DNA of 29,803 nucleotides from JAWWPY01 sp964412845 (GCA_964412845.1 CAYPQM010000084.1:1-29803), one strand, 5' to 3'; positions 9,582-18,247 are shown, counted from the stretch's first letter. The notes: generated by a model not told the origin, from the letters alone. Translations and numbers: made by a program.

Positions 9582-10340
9582 CTAGATGTGCATGCCGCCG
9601 TCCACGGCCAGCGTGCTGCCGGTCACGAACGAACTGTCCGAGCTCGCCAGGTACAGCACGGAGCGGGCGATCTCCTCGGGGCTGGCATGGCGGCCCAGCG
9701 GGATCCGGGTCTCGAAGATCCGTGCGGCCACGTCCGGCGCGGCGCCCGTGGCGGTGACCTCGATGTCACGCTGGAAGTCCGTGTCGGTGGGCCCGGGATG
9801 CAGGGTGTTCACCCGGATTCCGCGCGCCGCCATCTCCTTCGCCGCGGTGCGCATGAGGCCGACTTGCGCGTGCTTGGCGGTCGCGTAGCCGCAGATGCCG
9901 CCGTCGGAGGTAAGCCCGACCACGCTGGAGTTGATGATCACGCTCCCGCCGTCCCGCATGCCCGGCAGCCCGTGCTTGAGCAGCAGGAACGCCCCCAGCA
10001 CATGCACGTCAAGGACCCGGCGGAAGACGTCGACCCGGTACTCGGTGATCGGGGCTATGTCACCGCTGATGCCGGCGTTGCTGAACAGGATGTCCAGGCC
10101 GCCGTAGCGGTCGACCGCCTGCCGCAACGCCAGCACGACCTGGTCCTCCTCCGTGACGTCCGTGACGCTCCAGCTGGCCATCTCGGGACCCAGTTCGGCC
10201 ACGGCGGCCGCGAGCCGGTCCTTGACCAGCCCGGCGATATGAACCCGCGCGCCCTCCGCGACGAGCAAACGGGCAGTGGCCAGGCCAATGCCGCTTTCAC
10301 CACCGGTGATGAAGGCGACCTTGTTATCTAGCCGGGCCAT
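9582..10340 (-). CDS. Short-chain dehydrogenase/reductase (SDR)
   Basis: NAD(P)-dependent oxidoreductase of the classical SDR family, 252 residues. It has the cofactor loop TGGESGIG (12-19), NAG (88-90), and the catalytic set Ser139 (INSSVVG), Tyr152 and Lys156 (YATAKH), followed by PGPTDTDF and the C-terminal SSFVTGSTLAVDGG signature. The ATG is preceded by AAGGAG. It follows the ThDP enzyme by 78 nt on the same strand and is probably the last gene of the importer operon, so it may act on the imported compound or on the ThDP enzyme's substrate or product. SDR substrates cannot be assigned from sequence. Confidence 0.92.
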   Translation of the reverse strand: MARLDNKVAFITGGESGIGLATARLLVAEGARVHIAGLVKDRLAAAVAELGPEMASWSVTDVTEEDQVVLALRQAVDRYGGLDILFSNAGISGDIAPITEYRVDVFRRVLDVHVLGAFLLLKHGLPGMRDGGSVIINSSVVGLTSDGGICGYATAKHAQVGLMRTAAKEMAARGIRVNTLHPGPTDTDFQRDIEVTATGAAPDVAARIFETRIPLGRHASPEEIARSVLYLASSDSSFVTGSTLAVDGGMHI

Positions 10341-10418
10341 GGCGACTCCTTCTGCTGCCCGTGGCGGGATCCCGCTCGCATGCCGGTGCTCTCCTGGCGC
10401 TGTCGCATCGCTCTGCTC

Positions 10419-12149
10419 TCAGGCCGGCGCCAGGCGCACGCTGAGCACAGCCGACCGGCCACGCTGGACATGGTCAAGCGCCCGGCCGAGGATCTTGGGC
10501 AGGCGCTCGGCGGATGTGACGGTGCGCGCGTATGCGCCACCCGCCGCGGCTGCCACACCGGGCAGATCGGCCTCGGGCCGGAAGCTCGCGGAGAAGCCGC
10601 CGCCAGCGACCAGCCCGGCCGGGTGCACCGCGATCGTGGACAGCACTGGCGCCTTCCAGCCCGCATTGTCGAAGATCACGGTCAGCGAGGGCGCACCGTA
10701 CCTGCGCGCCATCCATTGCGCGGACGAGGGGATACCGAACAGGTAGGACCCATCGCCGACCAGGCTCACCACCGTGCGCTCCGGCGCGGCCAGCTTGGCA
10801 CCGACCGCCGCGCCGCCGGCCCAGCCCAGTGACCCGCCGCCGCTGCCCAGCAGCGAGCCAGCCCGGCGGGCCGCCAGGTGCTCACTGACCACCAGGTAAT
10901 TCGTGATGGCCTCGGTGAGCACCAGGGCATCGGGGCCGATCGCATCACGTACGCAGGCGACCAGGTAGGCGGGCGTGATGCTGCCGTCGGCGGCCGGGTG
11001 TTCCCGCGCGGCCCACCGGACCCGCTGGGCGTCGTGCATCTCGCGGGAGCGTGCGCCGCGGGCGGCGACCACCGCACGGTCCAGCCTGCCCCGGGCCGCA
11101 AGCCGCGAGGACACCTGGCGCACGGCAAGAGCCAGATCCGCCTGGGCGTAACGCCGGGCTGGCACGTGCCAGAGCGGCATCTGGTACTTGAGCGGATCCA
11201 CGTCGACCACGTAGATCTGCGCGGACTGGTCGGGCCGGTTCTTGCTGGGTATCCACGGCACGTCGCTGCCGAGCACCAGGATCACGTCCGCTTTGGCCAG
11301 CAGCGAGTTCTGGCCGGGGCTGTTCCACTGGTAGCCCCAGTGCAGCGGGTGGTCGGCGGGGAAGTTCATCCGCATCGGCACCGACTCGATGACGCCGATC
11401 GCGGCCATCTCGCAGAGCGTCACGAGCTCGCTGACGGCAGCCGGGTCGCGGCCCAGGTAGGACGTGACGACGAGCGGGTCGCGGGCGCCCTCCAGCGCCT
11501 CGGCGATTTCGTCGGCCACGTCAGGGGCCAGCGCGGCGGGCGCGACCGGGCTCCACCATTCCCGCTGATCCGGCTGTGGCTCCAGCGGCTCTTCCAGGAT
11601 CTCCCGCGCGCCCACCAGGTACACCGGGCCGGCGGGCTCGCTGCGGGCGATCTGGACCGCCCGGTGGACCAGTTGTTTCACATTGCGCCCGGTGCGGATC
11701 TCGTGCTCGTGCTTGACGTAGCCGCGGACCAGCCCGCGCTGGTCCGGGGTGTCCTGCAGCCACTGGATGAACTCGCTGCGGGTACCGGGCAGCTCGCCCT
11801 CCTGGGTGACCGGCGAGAGCCCGGCGAAGATCAGCACCGGAACACGGCCCCGGGCGGCGTTGTGCACGGCGCCGCCGAGGTTCTGGGTGCCGCACTCCAC
11901 GTGCACGAGCACCGCTTGTGGTTCCCCGCTGACCTGCGCATACCCATGGGCGGCGCTGAGGGCCACGCTCTCGTGCGGGCACAGGATCAGCTCGGGGAAC
12001 ATGGCCAGCGTCCCCGCCTGGTCGGCCTGCGCGTAGGCCTCCAGGATGCCGGTGTGGTCACTGCCGAGGTTCGCGAACGCATAGCGGATGCCTGCCTCGC
12101 GCATCGCTTCCAGCAAGGCCGTGCTGGTCGTGTACCGGCCGTCAGTCAT
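10419..12149 (-). CDS. Thiamine diphosphate-dependent enzyme (acetolactate synthase-like / 2-oxoacid decarboxylase superfamily)
   Basis: 576 residues with PYR, central and PP domains. The PYR-domain Glu that activates ThDP is Glu60 (LCPHESVAL). The PP-domain motif GDG (465-467) ends at Asn495 (FDNAGW). His83 lies 23 residues after Glu60 in LVHVECGTQN, the same spacing as Glu47-His70 in Pseudomonas putida benzoylformate decarboxylase. GSDHTGIL near residue 29 resembles that enzyme's GNPGSNEL containing Ser26. The site matching its His281 appears to be Tyr (WGYQWNSPGQ). True acetolactate synthases usually have a GPGATN-like segment where this has His. A decarboxylase or carboligase on a 2-oxoacid is likely; the substrate is unknown. 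ATG at 12149 overlaps the livM stop (ATGACTGA), so translation is coupled. Confidence 0.85.
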   Translation of the reverse strand: MTDGRYTTSTALLEAMREAGIRYAFANLGSDHTGILEAYAQADQAGTLAMFPELILCPHESVALSAAHGYAQVSGEPQAVLVHVECGTQNLGGAVHNAARGRVPVLIFAGLSPVTQEGELPGTRSEFIQWLQDTPDQRGLVRGYVKHEHEIRTGRNVKQLVHRAVQIARSEPAGPVYLVGAREILEEPLEPQPDQREWWSPVAPAALAPDVADEIAEALEGARDPLVVTSYLGRDPAAVSELVTLCEMAAIGVIESVPMRMNFPADHPLHWGYQWNSPGQNSLLAKADVILVLGSDVPWIPSKNRPDQSAQIYVVDVDPLKYQMPLWHVPARRYAQADLALAVRQVSSRLAARGRLDRAVVAARGARSREMHDAQRVRWAAREHPAADGSITPAYLVACVRDAIGPDALVLTEAITNYLVVSEHLAARRAGSLLGSGGGSLGWAGGAAVGAKLAAPERTVVSLVGDGSYLFGIPSSAQWMARRYGAPSLTVIFDNAGWKAPVLSTIAVHPAGLVAGGGFSASFRPEADLPGVAAAAGGAYARTVTSAERLPKILGRALDHVQRGRSAVLSVRLAPA

Positions 12150-13218
12150 CCGGATCACCGCTGGCCGCCGGGCCCGCGCCGCGCACCTGGTACCCCACCG
12201 GCAGCAGCGACCAGCCGCGCCGCGTGGCGATCTCCCCCCACAAGCCACCGGGAGCGGCGAGCACCACCCCGACCGCCACAGCGCCGATCGCGACCAGGTA
12301 CCACGCCCCGTAGCGGGCGAACTCCTGCTGGACGAGGAAGAAGATGACCGCCCCGATGATCGGCCCCTCCATGGTGCCCAGGCCGCCGATCACCACCATG
12401 AACAGCATGTCGGCGCTGTAGTTCACGTTGAATACGGAGGCTGGGTCGATGTACAGGGTGTTGATGAGCAGCATGCCGCCCACCGCCCCGAAGCCCACCG
12501 CCGCGAGCAGATAGGCCAGCCAGCGGGTGCGCTGCACCTCCACGCCCATCGCGGCCGCGGCCGCGGGCTCGTCCCGGGTGGCGCGGCTGTCCAGCCCGAA
12601 CCTGCTGCGGACCAGCAGGTAGACCCCGGCCACGGCGACCGCCATCAGCACCAGTGCGGTCCAGTAGGTGTAAGCCTGGCGGATCACCGGCGACATCGCG
12701 GACAGCTGCTGCAGGCCGACGCCGGTGCCGCCGCCCAGCCACAGCTGGTTGGTGACGTACAGGAACAGGCACTCAGCGACCACCCAGGTCGCTACCGCGA
12801 AATACCCGCCGGTGAGGGGACGCAGCAGCGCGAAGATGGGAACCGCGGCGATAGCGCAGGCCACGGCGCCGACCGCGATCCCGGCGAAGGGACTCACCCC
12901 CGCCTTGCCCACCAGGTACACGACATAGGCGCCGATGCCCAGGTAGGCCTGCTGCCCGAACGAGATCATCCCGGCGTAGCCGGCCAGCAGGTTCCACAGT
13001 GCCGCCATGCTGACCAGCAGGAACAGGGTGACCAGCGCCTGGGTGATGCCGGTCCCGGCGAGATAGGGCGCCGCGGCGAGCACGGCCAGGGCAATCCCGG
13101 ACAGGGCCACGGTGACCGTCGCGGCCAGGCTCCACCGGCTCACCGCCACGCCAGCCGCTGCCGCCGGGGGCGTCAGCGCCGGGCTGGCCAGCGCCGCACG
13201 GGAGCGTCTTGGTGCCAT
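12142..13218 (-). CDS. livM: Branched-chain amino acid-type ABC transporter permease LivM
   Basis: Second inner-membrane permease of a HAAT-family importer, 358 residues with many hydrophobic helices. It shows the family segment LLAGYAGMISFGQQAYLGIGAY and, near the C-terminus, the cytoplasmic VIGGLGTMEGPIIGA loop that contacts the ATPase. An N-terminal extension of about 25 residues (Arg/Ala/Pro-rich) precedes the first helix. Two ATGs stand in tandem at 13221 and 13218; AAGGAG lies 2 and 5 nt before them, so the second fits better. It begins 13 nt after livH and overlaps the ThDP enzyme gene. Confidence 0.93.
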   Translation of the reverse strand: MAPRRSRAALASPALTPPAAAAGVAVSRWSLAATVTVALSGIALAVLAAAPYLAGTGITQALVTLFLLVSMAALWNLLAGYAGMISFGQQAYLGIGAYVVYLVGKAGVSPFAGIAVGAVACAIAAVPIFALLRPLTGGYFAVATWVVAECLFLYVTNQLWLGGGTGVGLQQLSAMSPVIRQAYTYWTALVLMAVAVAGVYLLVRSRFGLDSRATRDEPAAAAAMGVEVQRTRWLAYLLAAVGFGAVGGMLLINTLYIDPASVFNVNYSADMLFMVVIGGLGTMEGPIIGAVIFFLVQQEFARYGAWYLVAIGAVAVGVVLAAPGGLWGEIATRRGWSLLPVGYQVRGAGPAASGDPDD

Positions 13219-13230
13219 CATCTCTCCTTG

Positions 13231-14100
13231 TCAGGCCACTGCCTGGGGGGTGCCGAGCAGGCCGTGCGGGCGCACCGCCAGCACCACGAGGAACAGCAAC
13301 TGAGAGGCGAGCGTCGCGTAGGGCACGCTCACCTGCGAGACGAGGACCTGGGTGACGCCGAGCAGCAGTCCGCCGAGCAGCGTGCCCCAGAGTGAGCCGA
13401 GACCACCGATGATCACCGCCTCGAAGGCGAAGATCAATGTGAGTGCCCCCAATGTTGGGTACACCCCGGTTGTGACCGCGTTAAGGGTGCCGGCCAGTGC
13501 GGCGGCCGCGATCGCGATACCGGTCACCGAGGCGAACAGCGGCCGGACCCGGATCCCCTGCAGCCGCGCGACCGCCAGGTCGTCGGAGGTGGCACGGACC
13601 CGCCGCCCCCACGCAGTGAGCCGGAGCAGGGCGCTCAGCCCGCCGATGACCACCAGCGCGAGGATCAGCTTGAGCATCGCGAGCCAGGGCAGCACCAGGG
13701 CACCGAGGTGGATGGCGGCCACGTCGAGGTTCCCCGCGCCCACTCCCCTGGTATTGGCCGAGTAGACCTGCTGCAACAGGTTCTCGATCATGACCGACAG
13801 GCCGAACGTCACCAGCAGCGGCGCCGTCGGCCCGGTCCGCAGGGCCCGGCCGAAGATGCTGAGCTGGAGGACCATGCCCAGGCCGAACGCCAGCGGGACC
13901 ATGATCAGCATGGCGGCCCACAGCGGCACGCCCGTGGCGGCCATGATCGTGGTCACCAGGTAGGTGCCGCAGACGGCGAGGTCGCCGTGCGCCAGGTTGA
14001 CCAGCCGCATTACCCCGAACATGAGCGACAGGCCGACCGCGGTCAGCGCATACGCACCGCCGAGGAAAATGCCTTGGAACAGGTCGTTGACCCAGGTCAT
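13231..14100 (-). CDS. livH: Branched-chain amino acid-type ABC transporter permease LivH
   Basis: First inner-membrane permease of the HAAT importer, 289 residues, almost entirely hydrophobic helices. It has the family's opening LFQGIFLGGAYALTAVGLSLMFGVMRLVNLAHGDL, GRALRTGPTAPLLVTFGLSVMIENLL, and the EAVIIGGLGSLWGTLLGGLLLG loop for contact with the ATP-binding subunits. The ATG overlaps the livF stop by 4 nt (ATGA), so the two are translationally coupled. Confidence 0.94.
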   Translation of the reverse strand: MTWVNDLFQGIFLGGAYALTAVGLSLMFGVMRLVNLAHGDLAVCGTYLVTTIMAATGVPLWAAMLIMVPLAFGLGMVLQLSIFGRALRTGPTAPLLVTFGLSVMIENLLQQVYSANTRGVGAGNLDVAAIHLGALVLPWLAMLKLILALVVIGGLSALLRLTAWGRRVRATSDDLAVARLQGIRVRPLFASVTGIAIAAAALAGTLNAVTTGVYPTLGALTLIFAFEAVIIGGLGSLWGTLLGGLLLGVTQVLVSQVSVPYATLASQLLFLVVLAVRPHGLLGTPQAVA

Positions 14101-14834
14101 GTCCGCATCACCGGATCCGTGCCGGGCGGCCCGGCGGGCGCGCCGAAGTAAGCGGCGATGAGGGCATCGCGGTCCAGTGAGCCGCTCTCGCCGGTCATCA
14201 CCACCCGGCCTTCCAGCAGGCAGAAGGTCCGTGAGCTGGCCGCCAGCGCGCGGTCGATGTCCTGCTCGACCAGCAGGATCGACACCCCGGACGCCTGGAT
14301 CTGAGGCAGCAGCTGGTAGAAGGCATCGACGATCGCGGGCGCCAGGCCCAGCGACACCTCATCGAGCAGCAGCACCCGGGGGTTGGCCGCCAGCGCCCGG
14401 GCGATCGCGACGGCCTGCTGCTCGCCCCCGGACAGCAGCGCCGCCCGGTGCGAGCGGCGCGCCGCCACCATCGGGAACAGCTCGTAGAGGGCATCCAGGG
14501 TCCACGGGCCGGCGTCCCGGCGGCCGGCCGGGATGAGGATGTTTTCCTCGGCGGACAGGCTCGGGAACAGCCGTCGGCCTTCCGGCACGAGTACCACGCC
14601 GGCCCGGGCCCGCTGGTAGTCGGGCAGGTGGGTGATATCGGTGCCGTCCAGGCTGATCGACCCATGCCACGGAGACAGCGCCCCGGCGATCGACATCAGC
14701 AGCGTGGTTTTCCCGGCCCCGTTCGCCCCGACCAGGGCGACGGTCTCCCCCGCGGCCAGCTCCAGGCTCACCCCGAACAGAGCCTGGAAGTCCTCGTACC
14801 CGGCGTCGAGCCCAGCGATGCCCAGAGCGCTCAT
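14097..14834 (-). CDS. livF: ABC transporter ATP-binding protein LivF
   Basis: One of the two ATPases of the HAAT importer, 245 residues. Walker A is GANGAGKTT, the signature is LLSGGEQQAVAIARAL, Walker B is VLLLDEVSLGLAP, and the switch region SILLVEQD ends in the Gln-Asp form typical of LivF rather than the His form. Start at ATG 14834 overlaps the livG stop (ATGA). An upstream in-frame extension lacks a ribosome binding site and overlaps livG. Confidence 0.94.
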   Translation of the reverse strand: MSALGIAGLDAGYEDFQALFGVSLELAAGETVALVGANGAGKTTLLMSIAGALSPWHGSISLDGTDITHLPDYQRARAGVVLVPEGRRLFPSLSAEENILIPAGRRDAGPWTLDALYELFPMVAARRSHRAALLSGGEQQAVAIARALAANPRVLLLDEVSLGLAPAIVDAFYQLLPQIQASGVSILLVEQDIDRALAASSRTFCLLEGRVVMTGESGSLDRDALIAAYFGAPAGPPGTDPVMRT

Positions 14835-15553
14835 CCGACCGACCCGCCGAGATAGGCCCGCTGGACGGCGGGGTCGGCCAGCATCTCCCCGGCGCTGCCA
14901 TCGAACAGCAGCCGGCCGTCGGCCAGGCACACGGCCCGCTCCACGACCTGGGTCAGGGCCCGCATGATGTGCTCCACCCAGACGATCGTCGTGCCCGCCG
15001 CGTGCACTGCCCTGATGGTCCCGATCAGCGCGTTGGTCTCCGGTTCGGTGAGACCCCCGGCGATCTCATCCAGCAGCAGGACAGCGGGCTGGGTGGCGAG
15101 CGCCCGGGCCAGTTCGAGCCGTTTGCGCTCCAGCAGGGTCAGCCGGTGCGCCGCCACATTGGCCTTGCCCGCCAGCCCGGTGCGGACCAGCGCGCCGTAG
15201 GCGGCCTCATGCGCGGCCTGGCGCCGCAGGTCCGCTCCCCGGGCGGCCGCCACCAGGGTGTTCTCGAACACCGTCATCGACCCGAAAGGCCGGGGCACCT
15301 GATAGGTGCGCCCGAGCCCGCGGCGGGTCCGGGCGCCTGGTGAGGCCGTCGTCACATCGTGGCCGGCCAGGCGGACCCGGCCCCGGGTGGGCCGCCGGCC
15401 ACCGGCCACGATGTCAAGCAGCGTCGTCTTCCCGGCGCCATTCGGGCCCACCACGCCCAGTGCCTGGCCCTGCGGCACCGCCAGGCTGATGCCGTTCAGC
15501 ACCTGCAGGGCACCGAACTGCTGGTGCACGTCCTCGATCTGGAGCAGCGTCAC
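14831..15553 (-). CDS. livG: ABC transporter ATP-binding protein LivG
   Basis: Partner ATPase of LivF, 240 residues. Walker A is GPNGAGKTT; the signature region is the LTLLERKRLELARAL variant seen in LivG proteins; Walker B is VLLLDEIAGGLTE; the switch His is in TIVWVEHIM. The GTG start overlaps the stop of the substrate-binding protein gene by 4 nt (GTGA). The order binding protein, G, F, H, M is compact with no room for internal promoters outside coding sequence. Confidence 0.94.
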   Translation of the reverse strand: MTLLQIEDVHQQFGALQVLNGISLAVPQGQALGVVGPNGAGKTTLLDIVAGGRRPTRGRVRLAGHDVTTASPGARTRRGLGRTYQVPRPFGSMTVFENTLVAAARGADLRRQAAHEAAYGALVRTGLAGKANVAAHRLTLLERKRLELARALATQPAVLLLDEIAGGLTEPETNALIGTIRAVHAAGTTIVWVEHIMRALTQVVERAVCLADGRLLFDGSAGEMLADPAVQRAYLGGSVG

Positions 15554-16890
15554 AGCGGGAGGAGCTTGGCCGTGATCGGCACCGACGGGTCCGCCGCGTT
15601 GTTGACGATGACCAGGTCATACATGAACTTGGGGTCCTTGCTCGTCTGCCATTGCGCCATGTAGTCGGGGTGGGTGGACACGTTCTTCACCGGCCCGCTG
15701 GTGAAGTCGAACTTACCGGTGATCACTTCCCCGGTGGCCTGGCCGATAGCGGCCGCCACGGCCTGCCGGTCATGTGGATCGCCCGCGGCCTTCAGCGCCT
15801 GCGCGGCGATCTCGAACACGGCGTAGTTGAACGACATCGGCTGCTGCCATTGCTGGCCGGTGGCCGCCTGGAACTCGTTCGCGTACTGCTGGGCGGTCAT
15901 GCCGGTGAGCGAGGACGCATACGGCACGGTCGGCGTCCACCAGGCGTCGGTCACCAGGTTCCGGCCCAGCGGCCCGAGCGCATTCACGACGCTGGGGAAC
16001 AGGATCGCCTTGGCGATGGCGGCGATCTTCGGCGTATACCCGACCTGGTTGCACTGTTTCCAGAAGGTCAGGAAGTCCGGTGGCAGCGGGCAGCCCATGA
16101 CGATTTCCACGTTATGGGCCTTGTACTTGTTGATGATCGACGTGAAGTCGGTCGTCCCGTCGGGGTAGGGACCGGGGTCGTAGACCTTGAAGCCCTCTCC
16201 GGGCAGTGCCTTGGTGAACGCGCCGCGAAAGGCCTGGCCGTCCGCGTCGCTCGGCCACAGCCCGCCGACCGTGTGGTTGGTCGAAATGAGTTTCCAGCCC
16301 GGTCCCTGCGCCGCGAGCTCGTTTTCCAGGCCGATGAAGTACAGGTAGGTGTACTTGAACGAGGAGGAAGCCGCGGCGGTGGCGCCGATCTTGCCGCCCC
16401 GGCCCAGGAACCAGGACTGCCACGGGACGATCGTGCCCAGGCAGGGCACGTGCGCTGCCTCGCACTGGTCCGAGACCGGGTTCACCGTCTCCGGGGCGGA
16501 CGTGGTGAGCATGATGTCGACGTTGTCCTGGGTAATCAGCTGCTGGGCGACCTGGGCCGCGCGCGAGTCGCTGGACTGGCTGTCCGCGGTGACGATCTCG
16601 ACCCGGTACTTCTTCCCGCTGATGGTCAGGCCCTTGGCGAATGCCTCCCGCACCTTCTTGAGCACGAATGGGTTCGCCGTGGCGAAAGCGGCGTCCGGCC
16701 CGGTCATCGGGCTGACAAAACCGATTTTGATGGTTCCGGTGGACGAGCCGCCTGAGCTCTTCAAGCCCGAGCTGCAGCCAGCCGCAAGACCCAGCCCGGC
16801 CACTCCGGCCAGGCCCACGAAGGAACGACGGCTCAGCGCGCGTGCTGTCTGCGCGGCCGCCGACGGTGCATTGTCATCGTGTTGACTCAC
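15550..16890 (-). CDS. Tat-exported lipoprotein, HAAT-type ABC transporter substrate-binding protein
   Basis: Extracytoplasmic binding protein that delivers the ligand to LivHM. 446 residues. The N-terminus has a twin-arginine motif SRRSFVG (20-26), a hydrophobic core, and lipobox LAAGC with Cys39 as the lipidation site. The mature part opens with TIKIGFVSPMTGPDA, as in periplasmic-binding-protein type I (leucine/amide binding) proteins, and ends without obvious truncation. I chose GTG 16890 because AGGAGG lies 8 nt upstream. An upstream in-frame extension would translate the 15-nt direct repeats into a spurious Arg-Trp-His repeat. Family ligands include branched-chain amino acids, amides, urea and aromatic acids; the neighbours here suggest a 2-oxo or aromatic acid, which is only an inference. 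Confidence 0.92.
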   Translation of the reverse strand: MSQHDDNAPSAAAQTARALSRRSFVGLAGVAGLGLAAGCSSGLKSSGGSSTGTIKIGFVSPMTGPDAAFATANPFVLKKVREAFAKGLTISGKKYRVEIVTADSQSSDSRAAQVAQQLITQDNVDIMLTTSAPETVNPVSDQCEAAHVPCLGTIVPWQSWFLGRGGKIGATAAASSSFKYTYLYFIGLENELAAQGPGWKLISTNHTVGGLWPSDADGQAFRGAFTKALPGEGFKVYDPGPYPDGTTDFTSIINKYKAHNVEIVMGCPLPPDFLTFWKQCNQVGYTPKIAAIAKAILFPSVVNALGPLGRNLVTDAWWTPTVPYASSLTGMTAQQYANEFQAATGQQWQQPMSFNYAVFEIAAQALKAAGDPHDRQAVAAAIGQATGEVITGKFDFTSGPVKNVSTHPDYMAQWQTSKDPKFMYDLVIVNNAADPSVPITAKLLPL

Positions 16891-16976
16891 TGGGGTAACC
16901 TCCTGTGCGCCATTGCCTGGTAGCAGCATCGCGGCAACGGGCCTGCGGCAGGTTGTCACAGAGTGCCCGCGCGTTG

Positions 16977-17021
16977 GATGCCAGCGCACGAGATGCCAGC
17001 GCACGAGATGCCAGCGCACGG
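16977..17021. repeat. Three tandem 15-nt direct repeats upstream of the importer operon
   Basis: The unit GATGCCAGCGCACGA occurs at 16977-16991 and 16992-17006, and again at 17007-17021 with only the last base changed. A partial GGTGCC follows. The array lies 86-131 nt upstream of the binding-protein start and just below the AraC-family gene's stop. Position and direct-repeat form fit an operator for the neighbouring AraC-type regulator, though it may be a simple slippage array. Confidence 0.75.
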
Positions 17022-17067
17022 GGTGCCGGAACCGAGCGGGTACCCGGGATGCCTGTCCCGCCGGCTG

Positions 17068-18057
17068 TCAGCTGGCCGGGGCGGCCTGCCGCCGGTCTTC
17101 GGCGTCGGCGCGCTGGCGGTACTGCCCCGGCGGCTCACCGTAACTGGCCTTGAAGATCCTGGAGAAGTGCGCCGGGTCATCAAAGCCCCAGCGGCGCGCG
17201 ATGGCGAGCACGCCCCGCTCGGCCAGGGCAGGGTCTTCGAGGTCGCGGCGGCAGTTGTCCAGCCGGCGCTCGCGCACCCAGCGGGCCGCCGACGTGCCCT
17301 GGTCGTGGAAGAGCCTGTGCAGGTAACGCACGGACACATGATTGGCGCGGGCTATCGCGTCCGGGTCGAGGCCGGGCTCGCTCAGGTGCTCATCGATCCA
17401 GCCGCAGACCGCGAGCAGCAGCGACCGCCGCACCACCGCCGGATCGGTGGGTTGGCCGCCCGCGCGCTCCCCGAACAGGGTGGCCAGCAGGTCGAGCACG
17501 TTCTCGGCGAGGCGGCGGTTCACGGAGTCACCGGCCTGCTCCAGGTTGCCGACCAGCTGGCGCAGGAAGGGCGCCACCAGCGATCCCGTGCTCTCGCTGC
17601 TGGATACCCGGGTGGCCAGGACCTGGTCGATGGCTGCTGGGGGCAACCGCAAGCGGTCGCACGGGAACATCAGGAAGTACATCTCGTTCTCGTCGGGGAA
17701 CGTGATGGTGTACGGGCGCCGGCAGTCGTAGATGGTCAGGTCCCCGGGGCTGAGCAGGACATCGCGGTCCCGCTGGACGAGGCGGGAGGACCCGCGGATC
17801 GCGAGGCCGACCTTGTAGCAGTCCTCGTCCCTGGCGGCGATCATCCGGCGGGTACGCGACGCGGTGTGCGCGTCCGCATCGACCCGGGACACCTGGAGGT
17901 CACCCAGGGTCCAGTGGGCCACCTCGCCGCTGAACGGACGCCGGCTGACCCGGGCACATTCCATCGGGACGAAGGTGCTCGAGATCCAGTGCCGCCACTG
18001 AGCGAAGCGGTCAGCCTCGGCGACCTCCGCAGTGCGCAGAAGCTCGGCCATCACCAT
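17068..18057 (-). CDS. AraC-family transcriptional regulator
   Basis: 329 residues. The N-terminal two-thirds is a cupin-like AraC ligand-binding domain (RRMIAARDEDCYKVGLAIRG, then LLSPGDLTIYDCRRPYTITFP). The C-terminal third is an AraC/XylS double helix-turn-helix: DPDAIARANHVSVRYLHRLF is the first HTH, and VLAIARRWGFDDPAHFSRIFK with YGEPPGQYR is the second and its tail. Regulators of this architecture often respond to catabolic substrates. It is transcribed in the same direction as the importer operon, 177 nt upstream, and divergently from the ATP-grasp gene, so it could control either or both. ATG 18057 has GGTGA 4-5 nt before it; another ATG lies two codons in. Confidence 0.93.
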   Translation of the reverse strand: MVMAELLRTAEVAEADRFAQWRHWISSTFVPMECARVSRRPFSGEVAHWTLGDLQVSRVDADAHTASRTRRMIAARDEDCYKVGLAIRGSSRLVQRDRDVLLSPGDLTIYDCRRPYTITFPDENEMYFLMFPCDRLRLPPAAIDQVLATRVSSSESTGSLVAPFLRQLVGNLEQAGDSVNRRLAENVLDLLATLFGERAGGQPTDPAVVRRSLLLAVCGWIDEHLSEPGLDPDAIARANHVSVRYLHRLFHDQGTSAARWVRERRLDNCRRDLEDPALAERGVLAIARRWGFDDPAHFSRIFKASYGEPPGQYRQRADAEDRRQAAPAS

Positions 18058-18117
18058 CGTTTCACCCGTTACGGCAGGGGGCTGATCTGGGGACCTTACC
18101 CCGCCAGCAGGCAGATG

Positions 18118-18147
18118 GGTATCAATGCCGGGACAAGTTCGGATACC
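18118..18147. promoter_or_regulatory. Possible operator in the divergent regulator/ATP-grasp gap
   Basis: GGTATC (18118-18123) and GATACC (18142-18147) form an inverted repeat with an 18-nt spacer within the 190-nt divergent intergenic region. The half-sites are short and chance is possible. No confident -10/-35 was found nearby. Confidence 0.3.
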
Positions 18148-18247
18148 AGTTCAGCGGTCCGCAGCAGCTGGGCCGGGCCAGCAGGTGCTGGTTCAGCCAC
18201 CCCCTACTCTGTGCCTGACGGGTTGGCCGGGCGGAGGCAGGTCACGA

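Noticed and set aside
10878..13395. Long plus-strand frames opposite the ThDP enzyme and livM
   Set aside because: Antisense to well-supported genes, no recognisable motif, and Arg/Gln/His-rich composition.
16891..17019. N-terminal extension of the binding protein through the 15-nt repeats
   Set aside because: It would put an Arg-Trp-His repeat before the Tat signal. The GTG at 16890 has AGGAGG 8 nt upstream and gives a normal lipoprotein signal.
16977..17021. CRISPR array or mobile element end
   Set aside because: Units abut with no spacers, and there is no transposase, target duplication or inverted terminal repeat nearby.
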